A stretch of 64,000 nucleotides of DNA. Origin: Streptomyces sp. NBC_00704 (GTDB lineage: Bacteria > Actinomycetota > Actinomycetes > Streptomycetales > Streptomycetaceae). Both the position numbers and the translations under genes were made by a program. The DNA is taken from the NCBI RefSeq assembly GCF_036226605.1, contig NZ_CP109000.1:4026501-4090500 (forward strand), given 5' to 3'. Positions 15,403 through 24,341 of this stretch are shown here, in pieces. Position 1 is the first letter of the stretch. Each line of letters opens with the position of its first letter. The notes beneath the pieces were generated by a model. It was not told where the DNA came from, searched no databases, and saw only the letters and a list, made by a program, of their open reading frames with translations.

Positions 15403-18400
15403 CGCTCACGGGCCGACGTGCGCGCCGTGAGCCCTCGTGAGCGGGTACCGGGCCGCTGATCAGCTCCGCGGCCTCCTCCCGTTCGGCCATCCGCCGCAAC
15501 GGGCCGTCCACGGCGGTCAGTTCCGCGTACGACCCTCGCTGCACCACGCGGCCCTCGTCGAGCACGATCACCTCGTCGACGGCGTCGAGTCCCGCCAGGC
15601 GGTGGGTGATCAGCAGCGTGGTGCGGCCCTCGGTCGCGGCCAGCAGGTCCCGGGTCAGCGCGTCGGCGGTCGGCAGGTCAAGGTGCTCGGCGGGCTCGTC
15701 GAGCACCAGGACGGGGAAGTCGGCGAGCAGTGCCCGTGCCAGGGCGAGCCGCTGTCGCTGGCCGCCGGAGAGCTTCGCCCCGTGCTCGCCGACGAGGGTG
15801 TCGAGGCCGTCGGGCAGGCCGTCGGCCCACTCCAGCAGCCGGGCCCGCGCCAGCGCGTCCCGCAGGTCGTCCTCACTCGCCCCCTTCCGTGCGAGCAGCA
15901 GGTTCTCGCGCACCGAGCTGTCGAAGAGGTGCGCGTCCTGTGCGCAGAGCCCGACCAGCGCGCGCACGTCGTCGCCGTCCAGGGACCGGGCGTCGATCCC
16001 GGCCAGCGTGTACGAGCCCGCGTCGGCGTCCAGGAACCGCAGCAGCACCTGGGCGAGCGTGGTCTTGCCGGACCCGGAGGGTCCCACGACCGCGATCCGG
16101 CGGCCCCGGGTCAGGGTCAGGGCCACGCCGGTGAGCGCGTCCCGGTCCTGACCGGCGTAGCGGGCCGACAGCTCCTCGACGACGAGCGGGAAGGGCGACG
16201 CGGGCGCCTGGCGGGGCCGCTCCGGCTCCCGTACGGGCTCGGGGGAGTCCAGCACCTCGAAGACCCGCTCCGCGCTCCTGCGCACCCGCTGGCGGTACTG
16301 CACGGCGAGCGGCAGGCCCATGACGGCCTCGAAGGCGGCCAGCGGGGTCAGGACGACCACGGCCATGATCACGCCGTCCAGCCGCCCCTCGGCCACCGCC
16401 CGGGCGCCCACGAGGGCCGCCGCCGTGACCGTCAGGCCGGAGACGAGGGCGGTCAGTCCGTCACCGAGCGCTGTGGCGGTCGCCGCACGCGAGGCGATGC
16501 GGGTGAGCACGCCGTCGGCCGCGCGCACCCCGGCCGCACGGGCGGGCAGAGCGCCCGCCACGGTGAGTTCGGCGGTGCCGGTGAGCAGGTCCGCCGTGCG
16601 GGTGGCGAGCACGCCCCGGGCGGGGGCGAGCCGGTGCTCCGCCCGCCGTGCGACCGCGCCGGTGACCAGCGGGATCCCCGCTCCCGCCACGAGCAGGCCG
16701 AGGGCGAGCACGGCTCCGGCCTCGGGCAGCAGCCACGCCGTGAAGGCGACCGACCCGGCCGAGACGAGGACGGCCGACCCGGCGGGCAGCAGCCAGCGCA
16801 GCCAGTAGTCCTGAAGGGCGTCCACGTCGGCGACCAGCCGGGTCAGCAGATCGCCCCGGCGGGTCGCACGCAGCCCGGCCGGCGCCAGCCGCTCCAGCCG
16901 CCGGTAGACGGCGACCCTGGTGTCGGCCAGCATCCGCAGCACGGCGTCGTGGGAGACGAGGCGCTCCGCGTACCGGAAGACCGCGCGTCCGATGCCGAAG
17001 GCACGGGTCGCGGTCACGGCCACCATCAGATACAGGACAGGCGGCTGCTGCGCGGCGCGCGAGATCAGCCACCCGGAGGTGGCCATGAGGCCCACGGCGC
17101 TGCCTAGGGCCAGACTGCCCAGCAGCAGGGCGAGGCCCAGCCGCCCCCGCCGGGCCCCCGCCATGGCGCGGACCCGGGCGAGGACACCGCGCTCCGGCGT
17201 CGTGTCGCGGGTCTCGGCGTCCCGTCCGGCGGGCGCCGCCGCCATCGGCTCCGCCGGACGGGCGGGTGCGTCCCTGAGGGTGGCCGGCAGCGGCTCGCTG
17301 GACTCGGTCCCGGCCAGCCGCACGACGCGGTCGGCCACCGCCAGGAGCGCCGGCCGGTGCACGACGAGCACCACGGTGCGCCCGGCCGCGAGCCGCCGTA
17401 CGGCCGCCACGACGTCCGCCTCGGTCTTCCCGTCGAGTGCGGCGGTCGGCTCGTCCAGCAGCAGGACGGGACGGTCGGCGAGGAACGCCCGGGCGAGCGC
17501 GAGGCGCTGGCGCTGCCCGGCGGACAGTCCCGTCCCGTCCTCGCCGAGCACGGTGTCGGCCCCGTCGGGCAGGGCGTCGACGAACTCCAGCGCGCCCGCG
17601 TCCGCCAGCGCCCGGCGCAGTGCAGGGGCGTCGGCGTCGGGGCGCGCCAGGCGTACGTTCTCGGCGACCGTCCCCGCGAACAGATGCGGCCGCTGTGGCA
17701 CCCACGCGATCCGCGACCGCCACTGCTCCAGATCGGCCGCCGGGAGGTCGACTCCCCCGGCCAGCACCCGGCCCTCGGCCGGCTCCACGAAGCCCAGCAG
17801 GGCGTGCAGCAACGTCGACTTGCCCGCGCCGCTGGGGCCGACCAGGGCGACCGTCTCACCGGGTTCGACGGTGAAGCTCACGTCCGTGACGGCGTCGCCG
17901 GAGCGGCCCGGGTAGCGGACGGTCACCCCCTCGAAGGCCACTCCGCCCTCGGTCACCGCGATCGTCCCCGGCGTCGGCAGCGGCGTCTCCAGCACCTGGA
18001 AGATCTCCTCCGCGGCCGCCAGGCCCTCGGCCGCCGCGTGGTACTGCGCGCCGACCTGCCGCAGCGGGAGGTACGCCTCGGGGGCGAGCACGAGGATCAC
18101 CAGCCCGACGTACAGATCCATCTCCCCGTGGACGAGCCGCATGCCGATCGTGACGGCGACCAATGCCACCGAGAGCGTCGACAGCAGTTCCAGCGCGAAC
18201 GACGAAATGAACGCGATGCGCAGCGTTCGCATGGTCGCGCGGCGGTATTCGCCGGTGATGCGGCGGATGGACTCGGCCTGTGCTGTGGCCCGTCCGAACA
18301 CCTTCAGCGTGGGCAGCCCGGCGACGACGTCCAGGAAGTGGCCGGACAGGCGGGACAGCAGCCGCCACTGGCGGTCCATCCGGGACTGGGTGGCCCAGCC

Positions 18401-18934
18401 GATCAGCATCATGAAGACGGGGATCAGCGGCAGGGTACCGACGATGATCGCGGCGGACACCCAGTCCTCGGTCACGATCCTCGCGAGCACCGCCACCGGC
18501 ACGACCACGGCCAGACCGAGCTGGGGCAGGTAGCGCGAGAAATAGTCGTCGAGGGCGTCCACGCCCCGAGTGGCGAGGGCCACCAGCGAACCGGTGCGCT
18601 GTCCGCCGAGCCAGCCGGGTCCCAGGGCCGCGGCCCGCTCCAGCAGCCGCCCCCGCAGCTCGGACTTCACGGCCGCGCTCGCGCGATGTGCGGCGAGTTC
18701 GGTGCACCAGGCGACCAGCGCCCTACCGCCCGCGACGGCCCCCAACAGCAGCAGGGGAGTGCGCAGTTCGGAGACCGACATTCCGTGCTGGAACGCGCCG
18801 ACCACCGCCTCGGCGATGAGCATGGCCTGGGCGATGACCAGCGCGGCCCCGACAGCGCCCAGGCCGACGACCGCCGCCAGGAAGACGCGGGTGGCACCGG
18901 CGTACCGCAGCAGACGCGGGTCGATCGGTTTCAC
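15386..18934 (-). CDS. cydCD: Fused heterodimeric ABC exporter CydDC (thiol export for cytochrome bd assembly)
   Basis: One 1182-residue polypeptide carrying both halves of CydDC. The first half has six membrane helices, Walker A GPSGAGKST near residue 360 and signature LSAGQRQRLALARAFL. The second half repeats this with GPSGSGKTT near 950 and LSGGQRQRLALARALL. The CydD-like half comes first. CydDC exports glutathione or cysteine-type reductants or haem-related cargo and is required for mature cytochrome bd. The fusion is the usual actinobacterial form. The GTG at 18934 lies inside a perfect parS site, with AAAGGG eight bases upstream; an ATG at 18958 would add eight residues encoded partly by parS. 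It is the third gene of the cyd operon. Confidence 0.95.
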   Translation of the reverse strand: MKPIDPRLLRYAGATRVFLAAVVGLGAVGAALVIAQAMLIAEAVVGAFQHGMSVSELRTPLLLLGAVAGGRALVAWCTELAAHRASAAVKSELRGRLLERAAALGPGWLGGQRTGSLVALATRGVDALDDYFSRYLPQLGLAVVVPVAVLARIVTEDWVSAAIIVGTLPLIPVFMMLIGWATQSRMDRQWRLLSRLSGHFLDVVAGLPTLKVFGRATAQAESIRRITGEYRRATMRTLRIAFISSFALELLSTLSVALVAVTIGMRLVHGEMDLYVGLVILVLAPEAYLPLRQVGAQYHAAAEGLAAAEEIFQVLETPLPTPGTIAVTEGGVAFEGVTVRYPGRSGDAVTDVSFTVEPGETVALVGPSGAGKSTLLHALLGFVEPAEGRVLAGGVDLPAADLEQWRSRIAWVPQRPHLFAGTVAENVRLARPDADAPALRRALADAGALEFVDALPDGADTVLGEDGTGLSAGQRQRLALARAFLADRPVLLLDEPTAALDGKTEADVVAAVRRLAAGRTVVLVVHRPALLAVADRVVRLAGTESSEPLPATLRDAPARPAEPMAAAPAGRDAETRDTTPERGVLARVRAMAGARRGRLGLALLLGSLALGSAVGLMATSGWLISRAAQQPPVLYLMVAVTATRAFGIGRAVFRYAERLVSHDAVLRMLADTRVAVYRRLERLAPAGLRATRRGDLLTRLVADVDALQDYWLRWLLPAGSAVLVSAGSVAFTAWLLPEAGAVLALGLLVAGAGIPLVTGAVARRAEHRLAPARGVLATRTADLLTGTAELTVAGALPARAAGVRAADGVLTRIASRAATATALGDGLTALVSGLTVTAAALVGARAVAEGRLDGVIMAVVVLTPLAAFEAVMGLPLAVQYRQRVRRSAERVFEVLDSPEPVREPERPRQAPASPFPLVVEELSARYAGQDRDALTGVALTLTRGRRIAVVGPSGSGKTTLAQVLLRFLDADAGSYTLAGIDARSLDGDDVRALVGLCAQDAHLFDSSVRENLLLARKGASEDDLRDALARARLLEWADGLPDGLDTLVGEHGAKLSGGQRQRLALARALLADFPVLVLDEPAEHLDLPTADALTRDLLAATEGRTTLLITHRLAGLDAVDEVIVLDEGRVVQRGSYAELTAVDGPLRRMAEREEAAELISGPVPAHEGSRRARRPVSATPAR

Positions 18935-18941
18935 GTGAAAC
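18928..18941. promoter_or_regulatory. parS site (perfect), containing the cydCD start codon
   Basis: Perfect GTTTCACGTGAAAC. On the minus strand the GTG of GTGAAAC is the probable cydCD start codon. It is one of three ParB sites within 81 bp. Confidence 0.92.
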
Positions 18942-18958
18942 ACCCTTTCGAAGAGCAT

Positions 18959-18972
18959 GTTCCACGTGAAAC
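18959..18972. promoter_or_regulatory. parS-like site (one mismatch)
   Basis: GTTCCACGTGAAAC differs from the consensus at one base. The same variant recurs at 32031 and, on the other strand, at 40216, so it is probably a tolerated ParB site. It lies between cydB and cydCD. Confidence 0.78.
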
Positions 18973-18994
18973 ACGCTCTCTCCTCATGAGGGGT

Positions 18995-19008
18995 GTTTCA
19001 CGTGAAAC
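18995..19008. promoter_or_regulatory. parS site (perfect)
   Basis: Perfect GTTTCACGTGAAAC in the cydB-cydCD gap, inside a longer inverted repeat (GGGTGTTTCAC / GTGAAACGCCC, partly complementary at the flanks). Confidence 0.92.
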
Positions 19009-19022
19009 GCCCCTCAGTGGGG

Positions 19023-20027
19023 TCAGTGAACGGACTCGGCGATGTGCTGCGTACCGATCCGCTTGCGGAACACCCAGTAGGTCCACCCCTGGTAGAGCAT
19101 CACCAGCGGTGTGGCGATCCCCGCGCACCAGGTCATGATCTTCAGGGTGTACGGACTGGACGAGGCGTTGGTCACCGTCAGGCTCCAGTCCGCGTTCAGC
19201 GTGGACGGCATGACGTTCGGGAAGAGCGTGAGGAAGAGCATCGCCACGGTGGCCACGATGGTGACCCCGGAGTAGGCGAACGACCAGCCTTCACGCCCTG
19301 CCTGGTTCGCCACCAGCGCGGCGACCAGTGCGGCCACCGCCACCGCGGCCGCGACCAGGCTCTTGGCGTCGCCGCTGTCGATCTGCGTCCACAGCAGGAA
19401 GACCAGCGCGAGCACAGCGGTCACGACGCCTACCTTCAGCGCCAGCTTCCGGGCCCGTTCGCGTATGTCGCCGACGGTCTTGAGCGCCGTGAACACCGCG
19501 CCGTGGAAGGTGAACAGGGTCAGCGTCACCAGGCCGCCGAGCAGCGCGTACGGGTTGAGGAGATCCCAGACATCGCCCACGTAGTCGAAGTTCCGGTCGA
19601 GCTTCACGCCCCTCACGATGTTGCCGAAGGCGACACCCCACAGGAACGCGGGCAGCAGCGAGGTCCAGAAGATCGTGGTCTCCCAGTTGCGCTGCCAGTT
19701 CTCCTCGGGCCGCTTGGCCCGGTACTCGAAGGCGACGCCGCGCAGGATCAGACAGACCAGGATGAGCAGCAGGGGCAGGTAGAAGCCGGAGAAGAGCGTG
19801 GCGTACCACTCGGGGAAGGCGGCGAAGGTCGCGCCGCCCGCGGTGAGCAGCCATACCTCGTTGCCGTCCCAGACCGGTCCGATGGTGTTGATCAGCACCC
19901 GCCGCTCGGGCCGGTCACGGGCGAGCAGCCGGGTGAGGATGCCGACCCCGAAGTCGAAGCCCTCCAGGAAGAAGTAGCCGGTCCACAGGACGGCGATGAG
20001 GACGAACCAGACGTCGTGAAGTTCCAT
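19023..20027 (-). CDS. cydB: Cytochrome bd quinol oxidase subunit II
   Basis: A 334-residue membrane protein with about eight to nine helices, starting MELHDVWFVLIAVLWTGYFF. It contains the conserved LEGFDFGVG motif and the NTIGPVWDGNEVW segment typical of CydB. With CydA it forms the bd-type oxidase that reduces oxygen to water using quinol, without pumping protons. It starts 20 bp downstream of cydA and is followed, after an 88-bp gap holding three parS sites, by cydCD. Confidence 0.96.
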   Translation of the reverse strand: MELHDVWFVLIAVLWTGYFFLEGFDFGVGILTRLLARDRPERRVLINTIGPVWDGNEVWLLTAGGATFAAFPEWYATLFSGFYLPLLLILVCLILRGVAFEYRAKRPEENWQRNWETTIFWTSLLPAFLWGVAFGNIVRGVKLDRNFDYVGDVWDLLNPYALLGGLVTLTLFTFHGAVFTALKTVGDIRERARKLALKVGVVTAVLALVFLLWTQIDSGDAKSLVAAAVAVAALVAALVANQAGREGWSFAYSGVTIVATVAMLFLTLFPNVMPSTLNADWSLTVTNASSSPYTLKIMTWCAGIATPLVMLYQGWTYWVFRKRIGTQHIAESVH

Positions 20028-20047
20028 GACTGTGCAGCTCCCTCGGC

Positions 20048-21556
20048 CTAGTAGGAGAAGGCCATCGGCTTGTCGGCGTCACGGGAGTCGCCGCCGATCT
20101 TCGTGGGCGGGGTGAGGTCGGCCTCGGTGAGTTCGGGCGGGCCGGCCTTCACGTACTTGACCAGCAGCTTGACCTCCACGACGGCGAGGGCCGCGTACAG
20201 GGCCGTGAACACGATCATCGAGGTGAGCACCTCGCCCTGGGAGACACCGGGGGAGACCGCGTCACGGGTCTGCAGGACGCCGTAGACGACCCAGGGCTGG
20301 CGGCCCATCTCCGTGAAGATCCAGCCCCAGGAGTTGGCGATCAGCGGGAAGCCCAGGGTCCAGATCGCCGCGAGCCAGTAGAGCCTGGTGAGCTGCGGGC
20401 CCAGTGCCTTGTTCCGGAAGAGCACCACGTGCGGCACCTCGTCCTCGCCGACCCGCAGGTGCTGCGGGAGCAGGAACTTCTTCCGGGTGAGCCACAGTCC
20501 GGCCAGGCCGATGGCGAAGGACGTCATGCCGAAGCCGATCATCCAGCGGAAGCCCCAGTAGGCCACCGGGATGTTGGGCCGGTAGTCGCCGGGACCGAAC
20601 TTCTCCTGTTCGGCCTTGTTCACGTCGTTGATGCCGGGGACGTACGAGCTGAAGTCGTCGTTGGCGAGGAAGGAGAGCAGGCCCGGGATCTCGATGGCGA
20701 CCTTGTTGTGCCCCTCCTCGACGTCGCCGTAGGCGAAGACCGAGAAGGGCGCGGGCGCCTCGCCGTCCCACAGCGCCTCGGCCGCGGCCATCTTCATCGG
20801 CTGCTGCTTGAACATGACCTTGCCGAGCACGTCTCCGCTGACGGCGGTGAGGAGGCCGGCGACGACCACGGTGACCAGGCCCAGCCGCAGCGAGGTCTTC
20901 ATCACGGGGATGTGCTTACCGCGGTACAGGTGGAAGGCGGCGATGCCGACCATGAAGGCGCCGCCGGTGAGGAAGGCCGCGGACATGGTGTGGAAGACCT
21001 GGCTGAGCGCGGTGTTCTGGGTCAGCACGGCCCAGAAGTCGGTGAGCTCGGCCCGGCCCTTCTCCTTGTTGATCCGGTAGCCGACCGGGTGCTGCATCCA
21101 CGAGTTGGCCGCGAGGATGAAGTAGGCCGACAGGATCGTGCCGATCGAGACCATCCATATGCAGGCCAGGTGGATCTTCTTCGGCAGCTTGTCCCAGCCG
21201 AAGATCCACAGGCCGATGAAGGTGGACTCGAAGAAGAAGGCGATCAGGGCCTCGAAGGCCAGCGGCGCGCCGAACACGTCGCCGACGAAGCGCGAGTAGT
21301 CGGACCAGTTCATGCCGAACTGGAACTCCTGCACGATGCCGGTGACGACCCCCATCGCGATGTTGATCAGGAAGAGCTTGCCCCAGAACTTCGTCGCCCT
21401 CAGGTACTTCTCGTTCTCCGTCCGCACCCAGGCGGTCTGCAACCCGGCGGTGAGCGCCGCGAGGGAGATCGTCAGGGGAACGAAGAGGAAGTGGTAGACG
21501 GTGGTGATGCCGAACTGCCAGCGCGCCAGTGTCTCCGGCGCCAGAGCCAGGTCCAC
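20048..21556 (-). CDS. cydA: Cytochrome bd quinol oxidase subunit I
   Basis: A 502-residue subunit that carries the three haems. The N-terminal LARWQFGITTVYHFLFVPLT includes the haem b595/d-side His. The GRQPWVVYGVLQT motif near residue 420 is the quinol-oxidase signature. The quinol (Q) loop is of the short type. I chose the GTG at 21556 because AGGAG lies eight bases upstream; the longer frame would run through the operator. It is the first gene of the cyd operon, which a Rex-type redox repressor should control. Confidence 0.96.
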   Translation of the reverse strand: MDLALAPETLARWQFGITTVYHFLFVPLTISLAALTAGLQTAWVRTENEKYLRATKFWGKLFLINIAMGVVTGIVQEFQFGMNWSDYSRFVGDVFGAPLAFEALIAFFFESTFIGLWIFGWDKLPKKIHLACIWMVSIGTILSAYFILAANSWMQHPVGYRINKEKGRAELTDFWAVLTQNTALSQVFHTMSAAFLTGGAFMVGIAAFHLYRGKHIPVMKTSLRLGLVTVVVAGLLTAVSGDVLGKVMFKQQPMKMAAAEALWDGEAPAPFSVFAYGDVEEGHNKVAIEIPGLLSFLANDDFSSYVPGINDVNKAEQEKFGPGDYRPNIPVAYWGFRWMIGFGMTSFAIGLAGLWLTRKKFLLPQHLRVGEDEVPHVVLFRNKALGPQLTRLYWLAAIWTLGFPLIANSWGWIFTEMGRQPWVVYGVLQTRDAVSPGVSQGEVLTSMIVFTALYAALAVVEVKLLVKYVKAGPPELTEADLTPPTKIGGDSRDADKPMAFSY

Positions 21557-21591
21557 GTCGTCACTCCTAACCTCACGCTCGTGGATCACGC

Positions 21592-21615
21592 TTGTGAAAG
21601 CGTTCACATTCACAA
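21592..21615 (-). promoter_or_regulatory. Rex-type operator upstream of cydA
   Basis: The palindrome TGTGAAAGCGTTCACA lies at 21593-21608, flanked by a further TTCACAA at 21609-21615. It matches the Rex consensus TTGTGAA-N-TTCACAA, and Rex senses NADH/NAD. S. coelicolor Rex is known to repress cydABCD. The site lies 36 bp upstream of the cydA start, so derepression at high NADH or low oxygen is expected. Confidence 0.85.
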
Positions 21616-21731
21616 GCTAGTATGCCGCAAGGATTTTCGACATGCCAAAGGGGGTCCCCTTACCCGCGGGAACCCCCTTGGCCACACACCCGCGCACCGC
21701 TCCGACCAGCACAAAGCCGAAGGCGCGCGCC

Positions 21732-22811
21732 TTACAGGTCCTTGCGGAACCCTTCGGCCGCCTTCAGGAAGATGTCGTTCGCCTCGTTCTCGCCGATCGT
21801 CACCCGCACGCCCTCGTCCGGGAACGGCCGCACCACGACGCCGGCCTGCTCACACGCCCCCGCGAAGGGAACCGTGTGCTCGCCCAGGCGCAGCCAGACG
21901 AAGTTGGCCTGCGTGTCGGGCACCGTCCAGCCCTGCGCGCGCAGGGCCTCGACCACCCGCAGCCGCTCGCACACCAGGGAGCCGACCCGGCCGAGCAGCG
22001 CGTCCTCGGCGCGCAGCGACGCGATCGCGGCCTCCTGCGCCAGCTGGCTGACCCCGAACGGCACCGCCGTCTTGCGCAGCGCCTCCGCCACCGGCTCGTG
22101 GGCGATGGCGAAGCCGACGCGCAGGCCCGCGAGCCCGTACGCCTTGGAGAAGGTCCGCAGGACGCACACGTTGGGCCGGCCCCGGTACAGCTCGACGCCG
22201 TCGGGCACCTCGGGGTCGCGGATGAACTCCCGGTAGGCCTCGTCGAGCACGACCAGCACATCGCCCGGCACGCGGTCGAGGAACCGTTCCAGCTCGGCCC
22301 GCCGCACGACGGTGCCGGTGGGGTTGTTGGGGTTGCAGACGAAGATCAACCGGGTGCGGTCGGTGATCGCGTCGGCCATCGCGTCCAGATCGTGCACGTC
22401 ACCCGGCGTCAGCGGCACCTGCACGGCCGTCGCGCCGCTGATCTGCGTGATGATCGGATACGCCTCGAAGGACCGCCAGGCGTACATCACCTCGTCGCCG
22501 GGGCCCGCCGTCGCCTGCACCAGCTGCTGGGCGACCCCGACGGAGCCGGTGCCCGTGGCCAGGTGGGACGCCGGGACCCCGAAACGCTCGGACAGCTCGC
22601 TCACCAGACCCGTGCAGGCGAGGTCCGGGTAGCGGTTGAAGGAGGCGGCCGCGGCCGTCACCGACTCCATCACGCCCGGCAGCGGCGGATAGGGGTTCTC
22701 GTTGGAGGACAGCTTGTAGGCCACGGGACCACCGACCATGGCCGGCCTGCCCGGCTTGTAGGTGGGGACCCCCTCCAGCTCGGCGCGCAGCTTCGGGCTC
22801 GTCTCGCTCAC
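21732..22811 (-). CDS. hisC: Histidinol-phosphate/aromatic aminotransferase
   Basis: A 359-residue fold-type I PLP aminotransferase of the HisC group. It has KLSSNENPYPP near the N-terminus, NPNNPTGT in the cofactor-binding region, the LDEAYREF aspartate, and PLP-lysine motif FSKAYGLAGLRVG. The GTG at 22811 follows AGGAGG at eight bases. HisC-like enzymes of this branch often act as aromatic (phenylalanine) aminotransferases, and no his operon is nearby, so a role after PheA in phenylalanine synthesis is as likely as histidine synthesis. Confidence 0.88.
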   Translation of the reverse strand: MSETSPKLRAELEGVPTYKPGRPAMVGGPVAYKLSSNENPYPPLPGVMESVTAAAASFNRYPDLACTGLVSELSERFGVPASHLATGTGSVGVAQQLVQATAGPGDEVMYAWRSFEAYPIITQISGATAVQVPLTPGDVHDLDAMADAITDRTRLIFVCNPNNPTGTVVRRAELERFLDRVPGDVLVVLDEAYREFIRDPEVPDGVELYRGRPNVCVLRTFSKAYGLAGLRVGFAIAHEPVAEALRKTAVPFGVSQLAQEAAIASLRAEDALLGRVGSLVCERLRVVEALRAQGWTVPDTQANFVWLRLGEHTVPFAGACEQAGVVVRPFPDEGVRVTIGENEANDIFLKAAEGFRKDL

Positions 22812-23228
22812 CGCAGTCCTCCTCATGACCACCACCGGCTTCAATACTGCTCACCTTATGAGGATTCGGCCCGCGTGCGTACAGGTCGTCGGCCACAGAC
22901 CGGCTCCCGGAGCGGAGGGACCTCTACGACTTCTGAGGACGAAGACGCACGAAGGCGTACGCGTCGGGGGGCGCGCTCTACATATATCTACGCGCCGGTG
23001 GCTCACTCCGTGGCGCGCATCCCTCGTGCAGGTGAGTTGAGACCTCTTCGAAACATCCGCGCCTTGGCAGGCTCACCCGTGCAGACAGGTCACGTCCTGG
23101 CATGGAAGCAGCCAATCGGCTTTGTTTCCAAGGCACTTGGCCCCGATGAGCCTTGCAGAAACGTGCCTGTCAACGCGTGCATATGCGTCCGCCCTACCCC
23201 ACCCAATGAGCCCTACTATCGGCTCGCC
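22812..23228. other. 417-bp divergent region between hisC and the LacI regulator
   Basis: No gene is supported. The stretch is lower in GC over its right half. TACTAT at 23214-23219 is a good -10 element only nine bases before the LacI ATG, which suggests a leaderless or near-leaderless transcript. A short imperfect hairpin with GGCGCG/CGCGCC arms flanks the AT-rich patch near 22970-22995. Confidence 0.5.
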
Positions 23229-24341
23229 ATGACAGCAGCAGGGAAGCACCAGGTGAGCCGCGCGGAAACCTCACGCCGAGGCAACCGGCCGGGCCGGGCG
23301 GGCATCAGGGACGTGGCCGCCGCCGCCGGAGTCTCCATCACGACCGTAAGCGACGCCCTCAACGGCAAGGGCAGGCTCCCGGACGCCACCCGCCGCCATG
23401 TCCGCGAGGTCGCCGACCGACTGGGCTACCGCCCCTCCGCGGCCGCCCGGACCCTTCGTACCGGCAAGTCAGGACTCATCGGCCTGACCGTGACCACGTA
23501 CGGGGATGAACCTTTCACCTTCACCGAATTCGCGTACTTCGCGGAGATGGCACGCGCCGCCACCTCGGCGGCGCTCGCCCGCGGCTACGCACTCGTCATC
23601 CTGCCGGCGACCTCACGCCACGACGTGTGGTCGAACGTCGCCCTGGACGGCACGGTCGTCATCGACCCCTCCGACCAGGATCCGGTGGTCAGCGAACTGG
23701 TCCGGCAGGGGTTACCGGTCGTCTCCGACGGCCGCCCCGCCGGCGCGCTCCCGGTCACCGCCTGGGTGGACAACGACCACGAGACCGCCGTCCTCGACAT
23801 CCTCGACCATCTGGCCGCCGCCGGCGCACGCCGCATCGGCCTGCTCACCGGCACCACGACCGACACGTACACACACCTGTCGACCAGCGCGTATCTGCGG
23901 TGGTGCGAGCGGGTGGGCCAGGAACCCGTCTACGAGGCCTACCCCGCGCACGACCCCTGCGCCGGCGCCGTCGCCGCCGACCGGCTGCTGGCCCGGCCCG
24001 ACCGCCCCGACGCCGTCTACGGCCTGTTCGACCCCAACGGCACGGATCTGCTCGCCGCCGCCCGCCGCTACGGGCTGCGGGTGCCGGAGGAACTGCTGAT
24101 CGTCTGCTGCAGCGAGTCCACGGTCTACGCCAACACCGAACCGCCCGTGACGACCCTCTCGCTGAAGCCCCGCCGCATCGGCACCGCTGTCGTCCAGCTC
24201 CTCATCGACGCGATCGAAGGCGTACAGGCGGAGGAAACGGTCGAGCAGGTCATACCGACCGAACTGATCGTGCGGACCTCGTCCCAGCGACGCCCTCCCC
24301 GCACGACGGTCAGCCCACCGAGGGGCCCGGAGGGCAAGTAG
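23229..24341 (+). CDS. LacI-family transcriptional regulator
   Basis: A 370-residue repressor. The helix-turn-helix near residues 28-50 reads IRDVAAAAGVSITTVSDALN, with the hinge helix SAAARTLRTGKSG. A periplasmic-binding-protein-like sensor domain follows, ending in a dimerisation segment with RRIGTAVVQLLIDAI. It has a 25-residue basic tail ahead of the usual LacI start. The ATG at 23229 lacks a Shine-Dalgarno site but has a -10 element immediately upstream, consistent with leaderless translation. No adjacent sugar operon indicates its ligand. Confidence 0.9.
   Translation: MTAAGKHQVSRAETSRRGNRPGRAGIRDVAAAAGVSITTVSDALNGKGRLPDATRRHVREVADRLGYRPSAAARTLRTGKSGLIGLTVTTYGDEPFTFTEFAYFAEMARAATSAALARGYALVILPATSRHDVWSNVALDGTVVIDPSDQDPVVSELVRQGLPVVSDGRPAGALPVTAWVDNDHETAVLDILDHLAAAGARRIGLLTGTTTDTYTHLSTSAYLRWCERVGQEPVYEAYPAHDPCAGAVAADRLLARPDRPDAVYGLFDPNGTDLLAAARRYGLRVPEELLIVCCSESTVYANTEPPVTTLSLKPRRIGTAVVQLLIDAIEGVQAEETVEQVIPTELIVRTSSQRRPPRTTVSPPRGPEGK

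Noticed and set aside
15437..19138. Long plus-strand frames across cydCD
   Set aside because: They are mirror-image open frames of a high-GC gene; the minus strand carries the intact ABC motifs.
22960..23100. tRNA gene or attachment site near 23.0 kb
   Set aside because: No cloverleaf, no GGTTCGA-type T-loop and no integrase gene nearby.
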